The translations under genes were made by a program, and so were the position numbers. A stretch of 64,000 bases of DNA. It comes from Akebia trifoliata (taxonomy: Eukaryota > Streptophyta > Magnoliopsida > Ranunculales > Lardizabalaceae). The DNA lies in NCBI GenBank assembly GCA_017979445.1, contig CM030718.1, positions 22,625,021-22,689,020 on the forward strand, written 5' to 3'. Below, in pieces: positions 23,641-34,693 of the stretch (the stretch's first letter is position 1; each line of letters begins with the position of its first letter). The notes under the pieces were generated by a model that had not been told where the DNA came from, did not search any database, and saw nothing but the letters and a program-made list of their open reading frames with translations.

Positions 23641-24830
23641 AGATTATCTACAGTAGGAGAAGCTATTAGAAGATCTAAAGCATAAATTGAAATACCTCGT
23701 AAGACACCTCGAGTTTTATATTTCAACGATAAGTTATATTATTGCTCTTTTGACGACATCTTAATTAGATGTCTCGGATATGATGAGTCTGAGACGCTTT
23801 AAAAGAAACACACTTTGGAATGTATGGTTCGCATCAGTCAAGGCTAAAACTTCATCATAGTCTTAAGAGGATGAGATTCAACTGGTCTACTATGGTGAAA
23901 GATTTCTTAGACTATGTAAAAAAGTGTAAAACTTGACAATTTCATGGAGATCACATTCATCAACCACCAGAGCTATTGCATCGTATAATCACATCTTGAC
24001 CTTTTGATGGATGGGGACTTGATGTTGTTGGACTAATCCCAAAATCTTCAAGGCAACATCCCTATATCCTCATCGTAACGGGCTACTTTTCTAAGTGGGC
24101 TGAAGCAGTTATCCTTCAAGAAGTCAAGAAAGACATGGTAGTCGACTTCATCAAAAATAATATTATTTTTCATTACGGCATTTCATGATATATTATAACA
24201 GATAATAGAAATTCATTTAGCAATACGCTGATGGATTAGTTCTGCATGAAGTTTAACATCAAGCAAATATGCTTCACAATGTACAACGATGCAGTAAATG
24301 GACTCGCCGAAGCCTTCAACAAAATCCTTTGCAAGCTTTTTAAAAAAGGTTGTCTCGAAATAAAAAAAAAAAGATTGGCATGAACGAATTGGAGAAATAC
24401 TATGGGCATACAGAACCTCATACCACACCTTACTCATTGGCTTCTGGAGTTGAAGTTTTCCTCCCTTTAGAACATCAAATACCTTTACTAAGGATTATGA
24501 TCCAAGAAGGTCTAACCTGCGATGAGAACGCCAAGATACATCTAGCTGAACTTGATGTGTTGGATGAAAAGAGATTGGAAGCACAACAACGATTAGAGTG
24601 TTACTAAGCCTGTTTGTCACGCGCATTCAATAACAAAGTTTGACCACGTTCTTTTCAAGTTGGTGAGTTAGTGTTTGTCGTACAATAACCAATCATCTTC
24701 TCACACCGTTCTGTAAAGAAGTTTGATCCGAAATGGGATGGACCTCACGTAGTGAAGGATGTATATACTAATAGCGCGTACCTTCTTGTAACTCCATAAG
24801 TTGATGGAGTATCACTTGAGCTTTAACGAA
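23641..24830 (+). pseudogene. Tat-lineage integrase, decayed
   Basis: A zinc-binding relic (about 23810-23960) precedes the core. The core has GWGLDVVG (catalytic Asp, about 24015), YILIVTGYFSKWAEAV, IITDNRNSFSN (second Asp, about 24200) and NGLAEAFNKILC (Glu, about 24310), so the D-D-E residues are still readable. Then come WHERIGEILWAYRT, TTPYSLASGVEVFLPLEHQIP and AELDVLDEKRLEAQQRLECY (85-codon ORF at 24350-24607), and a C-terminal SFQVGELVFVV...KKFDPKWDGPHVVKDVYTN. It inserts element cDNA into the chromosome. Several stops and frameshifts lie between the blocks. Confidence 0.88.
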
Positions 24831-27282
24831 GATGAGAAGAAATCTCATCCCCATCACTCTTCGAAAGGTCTTTTGTACCAACCAATTTAAAAATCCCTCT
24901 GCTAAGATGACTGATATTCCAAACATCTCCCATGCCCAAGAAGATAGGGAAATCTACAAAATCTTCCGAGTCAAACAAATTGGCAATAGAGTATATATCG
25001 GTTGATGATCTCATGAGAATAATTAAATCAGAAAAAACTATATATATACACATAAGAAACATGAAATTTCCAACAAAAAGAAAGTGTGTAAAATTACCTC
25101 TCTTAGGAGACACATCATTCTCAGCTTTAGTTTCTGGCTTACCCAAAGTCACACCCGTATCATTAGGCTTAGTATGAGTAATAAGCTTCAAAGAATCCGC
25201 GGGGCTTGATTTATGAACAACCTACTTTACATCTACCCTAAGAATGTTGGCCTACTCCGTTTAAGTAGTTGCTGGAGTCACAATTTTTTTTTGAAACACA
25301 ATTTCAATCTAGGCTCTGTAATGACCTTTTGTATTTCATCAATACACGTATGCTCTATCCTTCTTTTTCTAGAAGGTTTTTGCATGGCAAGCAAAGTACA
25401 ATACGCCTCATGATCTTCAACTCCTTTCCTTTCGTCGAAATTAAAGTTCAAAACGGAGACTCTATCCTTAAGAAGACGAAAATCAAGGGCATCCAAGTAA
25501 GACACTACATCTTGAACCCACCAATTTCTATAACTCTTGTCAAATTGCCGACTCATGTCTTACACTTTCGGAGGAATAAAAAAGTTGACTCGATTTTTTA
25601 TCTGGGCCAAAAACAGTCATAAACTGTGTAATTCTATCATGTATATGGATCTTGTAAAAGGAATTAGAGTTCTAGGGATACATTGAAGAAAGCCTTGTTG
25701 ATGAGCAAATCTGTGAAGACTATACATTTTCACCTCGCAAACATTTCCACATCAAAACACGACAAATCCAAGATGACAACCTATCATGAAAGCTTGAATC
25801 TTAGAAGGGTTATAACCATTATCAGTTTATATCTTTTTATAACCTTTTGGCAGTCAAACCTCCTCAGGATGTCATTTAAAATTACTAGAACTTATGGTGA
25901 GGATTAAATCTCTTGCATCCTTAGTATTATCTTCCCAACAAAAATACGAGTTGGAAACACCAACTGTACGAACCAAATACGGAGGTCCAAAGTCAGCATC
26001 AAGGTCATCAAATACTCTCTGAGGAAAATGATGTCCAATCCACCCAAACAAATAATAAAGGAGATAATAACTCATGGAAACACCTACAACTATTTGTGTT
26101 TTCATACCCCAATAGGTCTGAGTTAGACTTTTATACAAATAACGCAAAAATGGAGGTACCAAGCTGAATATAGTACCTCAGACCATCAATGCTACTACCT
26201 TGAAAATATCTGGATGAAGGACATTACCATCTTCGTAAGGGAGAACAAAGTCATACAACCACAATGAGAGATATGCAATTATCATAGCTTCATCTTCAAC
26301 ATTCTGATTCATAGGAAAATCGAGTCTGATAAATGAATTTTCTTCCTTTTTACGACTCCCTTTAGCCAGAGTAAGTCGAGAAGAAAAAAGTTTTCATAAT
26401 TTTATTCTAGGATACTGATGGCTATTACGATCAAAATAGAATGATTTTTTCATTTCTTTATACTCTACCGTCAGACGAGGATTATAAATTTATTTAGTTT
26501 TGGTGTACCAGAAATTGAACCACTCACTATGACTAATACAGTCACTCCCTTTTTCAAAAATTAGTAAAGTATATGCCTTGAAAAAATACTGGCAAGCAAG
26601 AAAAAACCCTAAAACACCATTGCAACTTGTGAGTTCATCGAAATTGGGTATCACTTCTTCATAGTACTCACCCATGATAGATAGCCTATAAATCTTCTAC
26701 ATTTCCCATAAAGAAATGCTAACTTCTGTTAGGACGATTATACTCCTTACTAGCTGCAAATATAGTTTCACCATGGGAAGCTGTCGACTTTCTACTCTAT
26801 AGTTTATGATTCACATCCGAGCTTTAGTCCCAAAATCCATTGAGATATTGAATGTCTCCTCGAGGTTCAATATCTAAATCTCATCGAGTGAAACATTGTA
26901 TGATTTTCCACTCCAAAACAGCCTGTGAGTTTGATCATGATATGGAGGATGACATAAAGATGGCTAACACTTCATATCAGTCTCATATCTAGGGAGTACG
27001 CCAGTTGTTGAAGGATATTCACTTAAAGCTACCATATCAAGTAACGTGTCCCTTTCTGTATCTTATACTTTTAAAGGATCGATCATCGATGTGTGCATGA
27101 CAAGCTTCAACTTCATAGATGAAATATTTCCACCTCTTGAATGACTAGCTATCATAACATAAAACAAAATCATTTTCCCTTTTGAGAAGGATCTACAGAG
27201 TCATCACCCAACCTTCACGTGGTAAGCTTCGTTTGTAACGATTCTTATTCCTTGAACCTTTGAAAAAAGTGTACCTAGCCAT
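24830..27282 (-). pseudogene. Antisense ORF of the Tat element with plant mobile domain (PMD)
   Basis: On the strand opposite to pol, an ATG at 27282 gives MARYTFFKGSRNKNRYKRSL and soon a stop. Further down, MGEYYEEVIPNFDELTS (26675) and FFKAYTLLIFEKGSD lead to the plant-mobile-domain core at about 26340-25880. The core reads AYLSLWLYDFVLPYEDG, PDIFKVVALMV and PPFLRYLYKSL, almost one open frame with a single stop. A 122-codon tail (25191-24823) and a 92-codon piece (25556-25278) follow. PMD proteins in plants are found both as transposon-encoded and as domesticated host factors. Antisense ORFs between pol and the 3' LTR are known in Tat-lineage elements such as maize Grande. Its place directly after integrase fits that layout. 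Many stops; inactive. Confidence 0.7.
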
Positions 27283-27419
27283 CTCTACGGAATTCAAAAA
27301 AAATTAAAGAATAAACGCACTTATTCAAAAATATCATGTCTCACTAAGTACTAGTGTCACATTAACTAAAGATATATAAGAGTATGAATAAAAAAGCCAT
27401 CATGCTCAATAATGCTTTG

Positions 27420-28265
27420 GCACTAAAGATTGCCCAACTGACATGTATAAATACTTCGTCGCATGGTTCTTCTAGGTAGTTAATGTTGTCCACTCTTGAG
27501 TGCTATTGATAAACAGTTATTTTAGAGATTGGCCGTATGTATAAATATTTCGTCGCATGGTTCTTCTAGCCAGTTGACATTGTTCACTCTTGAGCACTAT
27601 TGATGAACAATTACTTTAGAGATTGGCCAGCATGTACAAATACTTCATCGCATGGTTCTTCTAGTCAGTTAACGTTATCCACTCTTGAGTACTACTGATG
27701 AATAGTTGCTTTAGAGATTGGGCAACCGGTATGAACAAATACTTCGTCGCATGGTTCTTCTAACTAGTTGACGTTGTTTACTCTTGAGCACTATTGATAA
27801 ACAGTTGCTTTAGAAATTAATCAATCGGTATGTACAAATAATTCATCGCATGATTTTTCTACGTATACAAATCTTTCGTCTTGTGATTCTTCTAGCTAGT
27901 TAATGTTGTCTACTCCTAAGCACCATTGATGAACAGTTGCTTTAGAGATTGGCCAACTGGCTGTATAAATATTTCGTCACATGGTCCGTCTGCATGAACA
28001 AATCTTGTGTCTTGTGATTCTTTTAGTCAATTAACGTTTGTCAGCCAGTTGATGTTGTCCACTCCTAAATACTACTGATTAACAGTTGCTTTAGAGATTG
28101 GCCAACCGACTGTACAAATATTTCGTCGTATAGATTTTTTACATGTACAAATATTGTGTCTCATGATTCTTTTAGCTAGTTGACATTGTCCACTCCTGAG
28201 CACTAGTAATGAATAGTTACTTTAAAAATTGGCCAACCGACATGTACAAATATCATCGCATAACT
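27420..28265. repeat. ~95-99-bp tandem array downstream of the antisense ORF
   Basis: The unit contains 'tacaaatacttcgtcgcatggttcttctag', 'gttgacgttgtccactcttgagcac' and 'gaacagttgctttagagattggcc'. 'gcatggttct' falls at 27461, 27555, 27650, 27749 and 27848 (spacing 94-99 bp). Three or four longer, more divergent units follow to 28265. It lies where the promoter of the antisense ORF would be. Confidence 0.85.
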
Positions 28266-28299
28266 CTTTTGCGTGGGGGAAGCACTTCTAACTAATTGT

Positions 28300-28985
28300 T
28301 ATGACCTTAATAGAGTGCCCCATTTGAAAATCAAGTTAACACCTTATGTGAACTTTATAAGGGTAGAAAACCTAACATAGGGTATTTTAGGCCAGAGTTT
28401 GGAGATGCGTAGTTCATGTAAGGCTAACTGATCCTAAGAGACCTAAACTTGAAAATAGGGCTTTTGAGTGTGTTTTCATAGGTTATGCTAGTAAAGCTTA
28501 TAACTTCTTAGACTTATTTAACAATGTTATAATAGAATCATTAGATGTAGATTACTTTGAAGACAAATTTCCTTTTAAATCTAGTAATAGTGGTGGTACT
28601 CAACCTCTTAGAATAGAAGAGTTTCCACAATCTAGGGTTGAAAACGTTAGAGAATCTGACTTTGAACCTAGGAGTAAAAAGACCAGTATAGCTAAGGATT
28701 TTAGGTCAGATTTTCATGTCTTTACTTTAGAAGGAGATCCTTCTTCTTTAGAAGAAGTTCTATCATCTTCGGATGTAGATTTCTGAAGAGGGGCTATCTT
28801 TGATGGATAGATTCTCTAGTGTCCAACAAGACATGGACACTAGTGGATTTTCCTTCAAGTTGTAAACCCATAGGATGTATAAATGGGTTTTAAAGAAAAA
28901 ACTTAAATTAGATGGGTCAGTTGAAAAATACAAAGTTGGGTTAGTAGAAAAAGATTTTAGACAAAAGACAGAAAAACACAATACT
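28300..28985 (+). pseudogene. Ty1/copia polyprotein fragment (integrase end to RT start)
   Basis: It gives RVPHLKIKLTPY, DPKRPKLENRAFECVFIGYA, KAYNFLDLFNNVIIESLDVDYFEDKFPFKS and TSIAKDFRSDFHVFTLEGDPSSLEEVL, then after a frameshift the RT-start relic with SGFSFKL-NP-G and YKxxLVxKDFRQ-like sequence. This is the junction between the integrase C-terminus and the RT start of plant copia elements. Both ends are broken: the left joins the 97-bp array, the right joins unrelated DNA. It is not continuous with the Tat element. Confidence 0.8.
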
Positions 28986-29289
28986 CCAAAGAAAAAAAAT
29001 GGACTAGTAGTAAAAAACAGTCGTTGGAGGTGGGGATAAAATATAGTAATTGGGCGGGGGATAAAATATAGCCGTTGGGAGTGGGAGTTAAAGTGTACAA
29101 TAACATGTAAATAGGAGGTGCTTTAATGTTAGAACAAGTTTGTTTGGTAGAAAATGTTAAAGGTGGCACCTTTTTGTGTGTGATTTTTAACGTCTCCAGT
29201 GGAGATTCTCTTAGACCGAAGCAAATAAGGGCAATCTTGCACAAAGGAACTTCTTTTCTTTCCCTGACTGAAAGAGCAAACTTACTTAG
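28986..29289. other. Short unassigned segment
   Basis: It holds a duplicated 'ggggataaaatata' pair (29034-29068) and no recognised coding sequence. Confidence 0.35.
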
Positions 29290-29610
29290 GCTGAATTACC
29301 ATTTCGTGAGTTGAATTTGACGAATTTACCATCCGGGCTCACTGTTCATTTTAATTACCAAAACATGAGAAGTAACGAATTCGAATGTTTTAAAGGGACT
29401 ATTTCGTAGGTTTAATGTGACAATTTTGCTGGTTTGAAGTGACTAACTCACTAAAAAAAATTGTGAAACTTGTGAAATAGTCACTTTAAAACCTGCGAAA
29501 TTGTCAGGTTAAACCAGCAAAATAATTACTTTAAAACCTCCAAATTTGTTGCCGATCACGTTTTGGTAATTAAAATGATCAGTGGACCGGAGTCGTAAAT
29601 ACATCAAAAA
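29290..29610. mobile_element. Foldback MITE, copy 1 (diverged)
   Basis: The left arm 'gctgaattaccatttcgtgagttgaatttgacgaa' and the inner 'acgaattcg...gttttaaag' pair with the right side ('ctttaaaacctcc...ttgttgccgatcacgttttggtaattaaa'). The same family is found in better shape at 34117-34458. Confidence 0.55.
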
Positions 29611-30406
29611 TTTGATACTTAAATATTCCTAGTTAAATTGGTAAAGGTGTCTGGAGTGGTGATCCCACAACATTGGTTCAAACTTTGTTAAACCCACCTT
29701 CACTTCGATTATCCTGGCTTGCCTAGCCTATATATATAACAATATGCAATAATAGTAATCTATATTATTTATTATATATAAAATAGAAACATTGTAGCAG
29801 ATGGTTTTAAAACTCATTTTGACGGCTCTTCTTGTCATTGAACTAGATCCAGTCGTCTCAGATGAGTTGTCTGATTTATTTGAGTCATCTCACTCAACAA
29901 TGAGACCAAAAGGACTAACTTTTGCGAAACACTAGATTTGAGATGCTTGTCTATCCGTCTCGCTGGTGGATGATATCGAGAAGAATCGGATGAGTTGTTT
30001 CGGTCTCGGTCGAGATTTAAAACCATGCTCTAGCCTTCTCTATAGTACTCAAGGAAATTTTAGATATTGTTGGCCCTTCTAGATTTCTTTTGCTTTATCA
30101 AGTCTTGACGAAGGGAATAACTTGGTTTACACAATGAGACCACGGTATTCTCTTTCCCATCAGATTGCATCATGCCATCAATGCAGAGTTGCAAACTATA
30201 GTCATACATCTTCTTTTAAATGAGAAAAGTTACATATTAATCAAGAATAATGTAGAAAGGGTCTTCCACCTTTAATTTACAATTCTGAAACAGGGAAGAT
30301 GAAGTTCATCTCCCTTACAAGATTTTCTAACAATTACAGGGAGACTATTAAGTTCATTTCCTTGGGCCACTTGAACTTGAGTTGAATATCGTACATTCTT
30401 AATATC
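29611..30406. other. Intergenic, nothing recognised
   Basis: Noncoding AT-rich DNA; a (TA) tract lies near 29730. Its last 18 bases begin the target-site duplication of the LINE that follows. Confidence 0.4.
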
Positions 30407-31242
30407 AACTACCATGTTGGCCCTGTGCTACTCTCTATTATTCTTGGAGGGAGTGCAATAATAGAATTTTTACAGATATCCATATGCCGAAGCAAAAAAT
30501 CTTTCAACAAATAGAGGATGTGGTTAAAGGAATTTTTGATGGTATGGAAATTCTTGAACAATCATGGGGATCTGCAGTTTCAATCTTTACTAACTGGAAA
30601 TGTTTTGTGAGTAAAAGGCAAATGATTCGTAAATCTCTTGTTTCAATTTGCCCGGAAGAAGGAGATTGCAAGATCAACACTGGTGAAGATCTTTCAACAG
30701 TAGGAGGTGGTTTCAGTTTTTTTGGGCAGAGATGAATTTGGAGGGATTCTCGTTTGCGTGCTGGTCAGGAACTGAAGAGGATGATATAATCACCATTGAA
30801 CTTAAAGGAACTTAAAGCAATATTTGAGGCGTTGAGCTATGCGATACACAAAAAGATAACTAGAGTCCTAATTAGCTCAGATTCTCTTTATGCCTTCAAA
30901 TGCATAAAATCTGAAATTGAGACTGCTTGGAGATATTCAGAACAAGTGAGAGAGATTCAGGTTCTTCAGCTGGAGTTTTTTTCATGTCGTTTTGAATTCT
31001 TTTGGAGGGAAACCAATCGTACGGCAGATTTTCTTGCTTGAATGGGAGTTTATATATGCTAGAGATTTTTCTGTAATTGAGGATTATTCTTTTATTCCTC
31101 AAGAGCTGAAGCAAATTATGCTAGATGATCTAAGTTGTAACTACATTCGTTAGCATAATTAATAAAATAGCGGTGGGGGGATGGGATGGATTCTTCAACC
31201 CCAGCTTACCCATCAAAAAAAAAAAACTACCATGTTGGCCCT
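30407..31242 (+). mobile_element. 5'-truncated LINE insertion with 18-bp target-site duplication
   Basis: The 18-mer aactaccatgttggccct occurs at 30407-30424 and again at 31225-31242, directly after a 12-base A run. Between them lies the 3' end of a plant LINE. It holds an RNase H-like domain (RVT_3 type) with KINTGEDLSTVGGGFSFFG, LKELKAIFEALSYAI, TRVLISSDSLYAFKCI and FFWRETNRTADFLA (about 30484-31041). The 83- and 81-codon ORFs are its two open pieces, separated by a frameshift near 30735. Target-primed reverse transcription typically leaves such 5'-truncated, A-tailed copies. No RT domain is present. Confidence 0.85.
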
Positions 31243-31575
31243 TGCCCAGACTAACCTACCAGTTTACTTTACTTTTCAGCTCTAATGATAACATCTTCCG
31301 CTTACATTGTGCACCTCTCACCCAAGTTGTACATGTAATGTGTCCTTGTTGCCATCTTTCAACCTCTTTGATTCTTTTTTGGCTCTTCAACCCCAGCTTA
31401 CCGGTAAAGAAAAAACTACCGTGTTAGCCCTTGCCTAGACTAACCTACCAGTTTACCTTACTTTTCAGCTTTAATGATAACATCTTTCATTTATGTTGTG
31501 CATCTCTCACCCAAGTTGGGGTACATGTAATGTGTCCTTGTTGCCATTTTTGGACATCTTTGATTCTTTTTTGGC
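31190..31575. repeat. Tandem duplication (~191 bp) spanning the LINE 3' junction
   Basis: 'cttcaaccccagcttacc' at 31193 recurs at 31384. The sequence after it (A-rich tail, actaccatgttggccc, 'ctaacctaccagtttac', 'tcttttttggctc') repeats with about 10% differences. The duplication therefore includes the last bases of the LINE, its A tail and the target-site copy, so it arose after the insertion. Confidence 0.8.
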
Positions 31576-31789
31576 TCCCCTATATATGATTCATTTATTA
31601 AATATCCCCTCTAGTTTTGACGAAAATATATTTCGTCTATCAAAGCCGTTTCATTGAACTCACCATTCATAACGCAACTATAGGTGCATGTAATGTGTCG
31701 TTGTTGTCATCACACCCCCTACTTTTTGAGCCTGATCACGTCAAACTCCCAAGAACTGAATGTTAAATTCAATGTTGGGGCTGTAAAGG

Positions 31790-32380
31790 TTCACTTAAAG
31801 TGAAACCTCATCAATGGGTCTGATGGATTCCTTCACCTCTAAGCTTTATCAAGCTGAATACGGATGGGTCATCATCCGAGAATGGGGCTGGGGTATGGTT
31901 TTATTGCTAGAAACGATAATGGCGATCTTATTCTGGCAGGTATGGGGCAGTCTCAACTCTCGAGATATGGATATCCCCTCTATTAAGCTGGAAGGAATCC
32001 TCCATGGACTGAAATCTCTTAAGCAATGAGGATGGTGTAGAATTATTGTCAACTCTGATTCTTTGTTTGCAGTGCAAAGTATTTTGGACAACTGGAATGC
32101 TTCATGGAAACATCTGAACGATTATAAAAAACTTTCAAAGTTTAATCCAGGATTCTGATGATATTAGATTTGAGTTTGTTTGGCATGAATCAAACAAGGC
32201 TGCTGATTGGCTTGCTAGAAGAGCCGTTGTGAGTGAAGTTTTTATGATAGAGCAAACATTCCTGCTGTTAGATTTGAGTTTGTTTGGCATGAATCAAACA
32301 AGGCTGCTGATTGGCTTGCTAGAAGAGCCGTTGTGAGTGAAGTTTTTATGATAGAGCAAACATTCCTGCTGATTTGTAGA
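31790..32380 (+). pseudogene. LINE RNase H fragment with an internal duplication
   Basis: In shifting frames it gives GxGVWFIARNDNGDLILAGMG, IPSIKLEGILHGLKSLKQ, RIIVNSDSLFAVQSIL and FEFVWHESNKAADWLARRAV. This is the same RVT_3-type RNase H tail as at 30484 but from a different LINE family. Frameshifts and stops break it. Its last part is duplicated in tandem (see 32164-32371). Confidence 0.7.
32164..32371. repeat. Perfect 104-bp tandem duplication
   Basis: 32164-32267 and 32268-32371 read the same, from 'ttagatttgagtttg' to 'aacattcctgctg', apart from the first base pair of context. I saw no substitution, so the event looks recent compared with the decayed LINE around it, or it could be an assembly artefact. 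Confidence 0.85.
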
Positions 32381-33010
32381 ATTTGATTCATGGACTAAGC
32401 ACCCATGTCATGACGCATCATGTCTTCTTCTACAATTCATGTTATTAAAGCTTGAGAAGGTGTCAGTTTTCTAAATTGGATGAAGTTTGTGAGTGTTAAT
32501 ACCTCGACTTTGATTCAAAAGTCACCCTTCACCTACTATTTATTCATCATTAATCATGTATGCATAACAAAATTTAATATTATTAATTAAAACTTGAAAA
32601 CGAAGTTAAAGAATTTTTTTTCAAAGGATTATGAAATTTTCATTAGATTAAGATAAAAGAGACCGATAAAATAACCAAATAACTATTTATGAGTAAAATA
32701 GAATAACAAGCTATTTCACGTTGACAACATATGTAGAACTAAGCAAAAAATATCCAGAGTTCGGAAAACATGTACATTTTATCGATATGTGACTAACATG
32801 TGAGGAAGGATATTCATGAAGTTTCTAAGCGGGCACATATTGACATCCAAAGAGCAATATTAATTGGGCAACATGCATTACAATCAGAGAAGATGAAATC
32901 CTTTAAATAAGCAATATATGAAGGAAAAGTTATGTAATTCCAAACAAAAATTATCTTTATATTGTTAAAGTTTTTAATCAAAATTATATATTTTTCCCTT
33001 TTTTATTTAT
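32372..33010. other. AT-rich intergenic DNA
   Basis: No recognised gene or element ends. Confidence 0.4.
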
Positions 33011-33011
33011 T

Positions 33012-33810
33012 TATATAACTAGAGTTTGTCCCTACAGCACGATCATCCTCTTTGGGGTTAAGAGGGTAAAAGAAGAAATATAAGATAATTATAGGAGTAG
33101 TATTGGAAAAGGGTAAAAGATGAAAGATAATAAAATTATCGGGGTATTATTTAAAAAGGCATAGACACTACGTGAAAACTGGAAAATTTGATAGAAAAAA
33201 TTGACGGGCCAAGACTTACAAATTTTAGAAACTAAATTTTGACGGTCTAGGACCGTCAAAATTCTTGATGTTCCTAGATTTGACAGCTTAGAGCTGTCAA
33301 ATTTCTCGTCCTTCATTAATTTGACAGTTTCAACCCATTGAAAAAAAAATTTGACAATGAAAATTTCGACACCAATTCGACCTCTTGGTCTGTCGAATTT
33401 TATGAAATTTGACAGCCAAAGGCTGTCAAATTTTAGCCTTTTTCACATTGTGAGAAGGATAAAGCCAATAAAGTTGGAAGGGTATAATTGGAAGTGGGCA
33501 TGATAGAAAACACAATAAAGTTGAAGTGTATTCTTGGAAAGAGAGGATAGAAAAGAAACAAAGTTGAAATTGTTCTTCAAGATGCGTGAAAGATTAAATC
33601 TGAATTGTACTTTAAGGGGATAAATATTGGGGGAAGACAACCGTTGTGTTTTATTATATATACTAGAGTTCGTCCATACTTACGACACGTGCATCCTTTG
33701 TGGGGGTTAAGGGGTTAAGAGTGAAAAAAATAATTTGGAGAGATACTATCAAAAATAATTGAGGTTAAGAGGGTAAAAAATGGAAAACAATAAATTGGAT
33801 TAAAGTTGAG
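33012..33810. repeat. Direct-repeat pair flanking a CACTA MITE
   Basis: 'tatataactagagtttgtcc...gcatcctctttggggttaagagggtaaaa' near 33012-33070 recurs as 'tatatactagagttcgtcc...gcatcctttgtgggggttaagggg' near 33655-33720. The start resembles Helitron-type or other AT-ended plant elements, but no clear 3' hairpin with CTRR was found, so the class is open. Confidence 0.4.
33166..33452. mobile_element. CACTA-type MITE with 3-bp target-site duplication
   Basis: It starts CACTACGTGAAAA, ends TTTTTCACATTGTG and is flanked by aga on both sides (33163-33165 and 33453-33455). Inside, short palindromes around 'tttgacggtctaggaccgtcaaa' and 'gacagcttagagctgtc' repeat. A 3-bp duplication and CACTA ends are the marks of the CACTA (En/Spm) superfamily. 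The 289-bp copy at 57526 belongs to the same family. Confidence 0.85.
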
Positions 33811-33891
33811 ATATAATAAAGTTATATGAAGTGAAGAGGAAAGATAAAAAATGTGATTTAGGTCAATGGGACATTTTTCATACTCCAAACT

Positions 33892-34152
33892 TTAGTCCTC
33901 GTCTAACTTGACTTGCTTACTACCATTTCCACTAACGAAAAGGGTTTCCTCACTGATAGGTACTTCACTTAAAGTGGTTTGAACAATGATGAGTAATACC
34001 AAATCTAAGGTTTGAAGGAGCCTAATTAAAAGAAGGCAATCTCTTGAAAGGATTGGTATCAAGGTCATCTTCAAGGAAGTAAGTTTCAAAGGAAGGCCAA
34101 GTTCAGAGAAAGTTTGAAACCAAGCTTCAAAGAAATTTGGGTGAATTACCAT
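33892..34152 (-). CDS. Unrecognised 86-codon ORF starting in a MITE arm
   Basis: The ATG lies in the left arm of the foldback at 34117-34458, and the frame runs out of the element into flanking DNA to a TAA at 33892. The product (MVIHPNFFEAWFQTFSELG...) has no domain I recognise. A second frame of the same stretch is also fairly open and more acidic, so this may be a relic of a host or element gene rather than a working one. Low confidence as a gene. Confidence 0.15.
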   Translation of the reverse strand: MVIHPNFFEAWFQTFSELGLPLKLTSLKMTLIPILSRDCLLLIRLLQTLDLVLLIIVQTTLSEVPISEETLFVSGNGSKQVKLDED

Positions 34153-34458
34153 TTTGTGAGCTGAATTTGATGAATTTATGATTCCGGCTCACTATTTATT
34201 GTAATTAACAAACCGTGAACGACGACAAATTCAGAGGTTTTAAAGAACTATTTTGCAGGTTTAAAGTGACAATTTCACAGGTTTCTCTATTTTTAGCAAG
34301 ATAGTCACTTTAATTACGAGAAATTGTCACTTTAAAACCTCCCAATTCGTTACCGTTCACGTCTTGGTAATTAAAATAAATAGTGAGTCAGAATCATAAA
34401 TTCGTTAAATTCAGCTCACAAAATGGTAATTCACCCAAATTTCTTTGAAGCTTGGTTT
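34117..34458. mobile_element. Foldback MITE, copy 2 (long perfect arms)
   Basis: The outer sequence aaaccaagcttcaaagaaat near 34117 is inverted at the far end near 34458. It is followed on both sides by 'ttgggtgaattaccattttg' and 'gagctgaatttgatgaattta'-like arms, more than 60 bp with few mismatches. The middle keeps shorter inverted segments ('gttttaaag', 'agtgacaattt'). The same family lies diverged at 29290. Confidence 0.75.
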
Positions 34459-34499
34459 AGAGGGAGGTGAGGGTGTGGGGGCAAATGAGGCAGGTACTT

Positions 34500-34563
34500 A
34501 GTTGAAAATATAGGGGTGTCTAAAAGTTCTGTGGGGGCAATTGCCCCCACGAGCTCCACCCCT
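34500..34563. mobile_element. Right-end fragment of the 'aggggcggagc' hAT-like family
   Basis: 'aaaatataggggtgtct', 'gttctgtgggggcaattgcccccac' and 'gagctccacccctgcctag' match the right end of the element at 51191-52392. The preceding 'gagggaggtgagggtgtgggggcaaatg' (34461-34488) also belongs to that family. No left end was seen here. Confidence 0.55.
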
Positions 34564-34693
34564 GCCTAGGGACGCTAAAATATTGCATGGCCAAGTGAAG
34601 TAGTTGTGCCTTTGTAACCTGGTTAAATATATTATGATTTTGTGCATTGTTCTAACTTTGTTAGCATATACCAAAAAAGGAAGTTGGCAGGTG

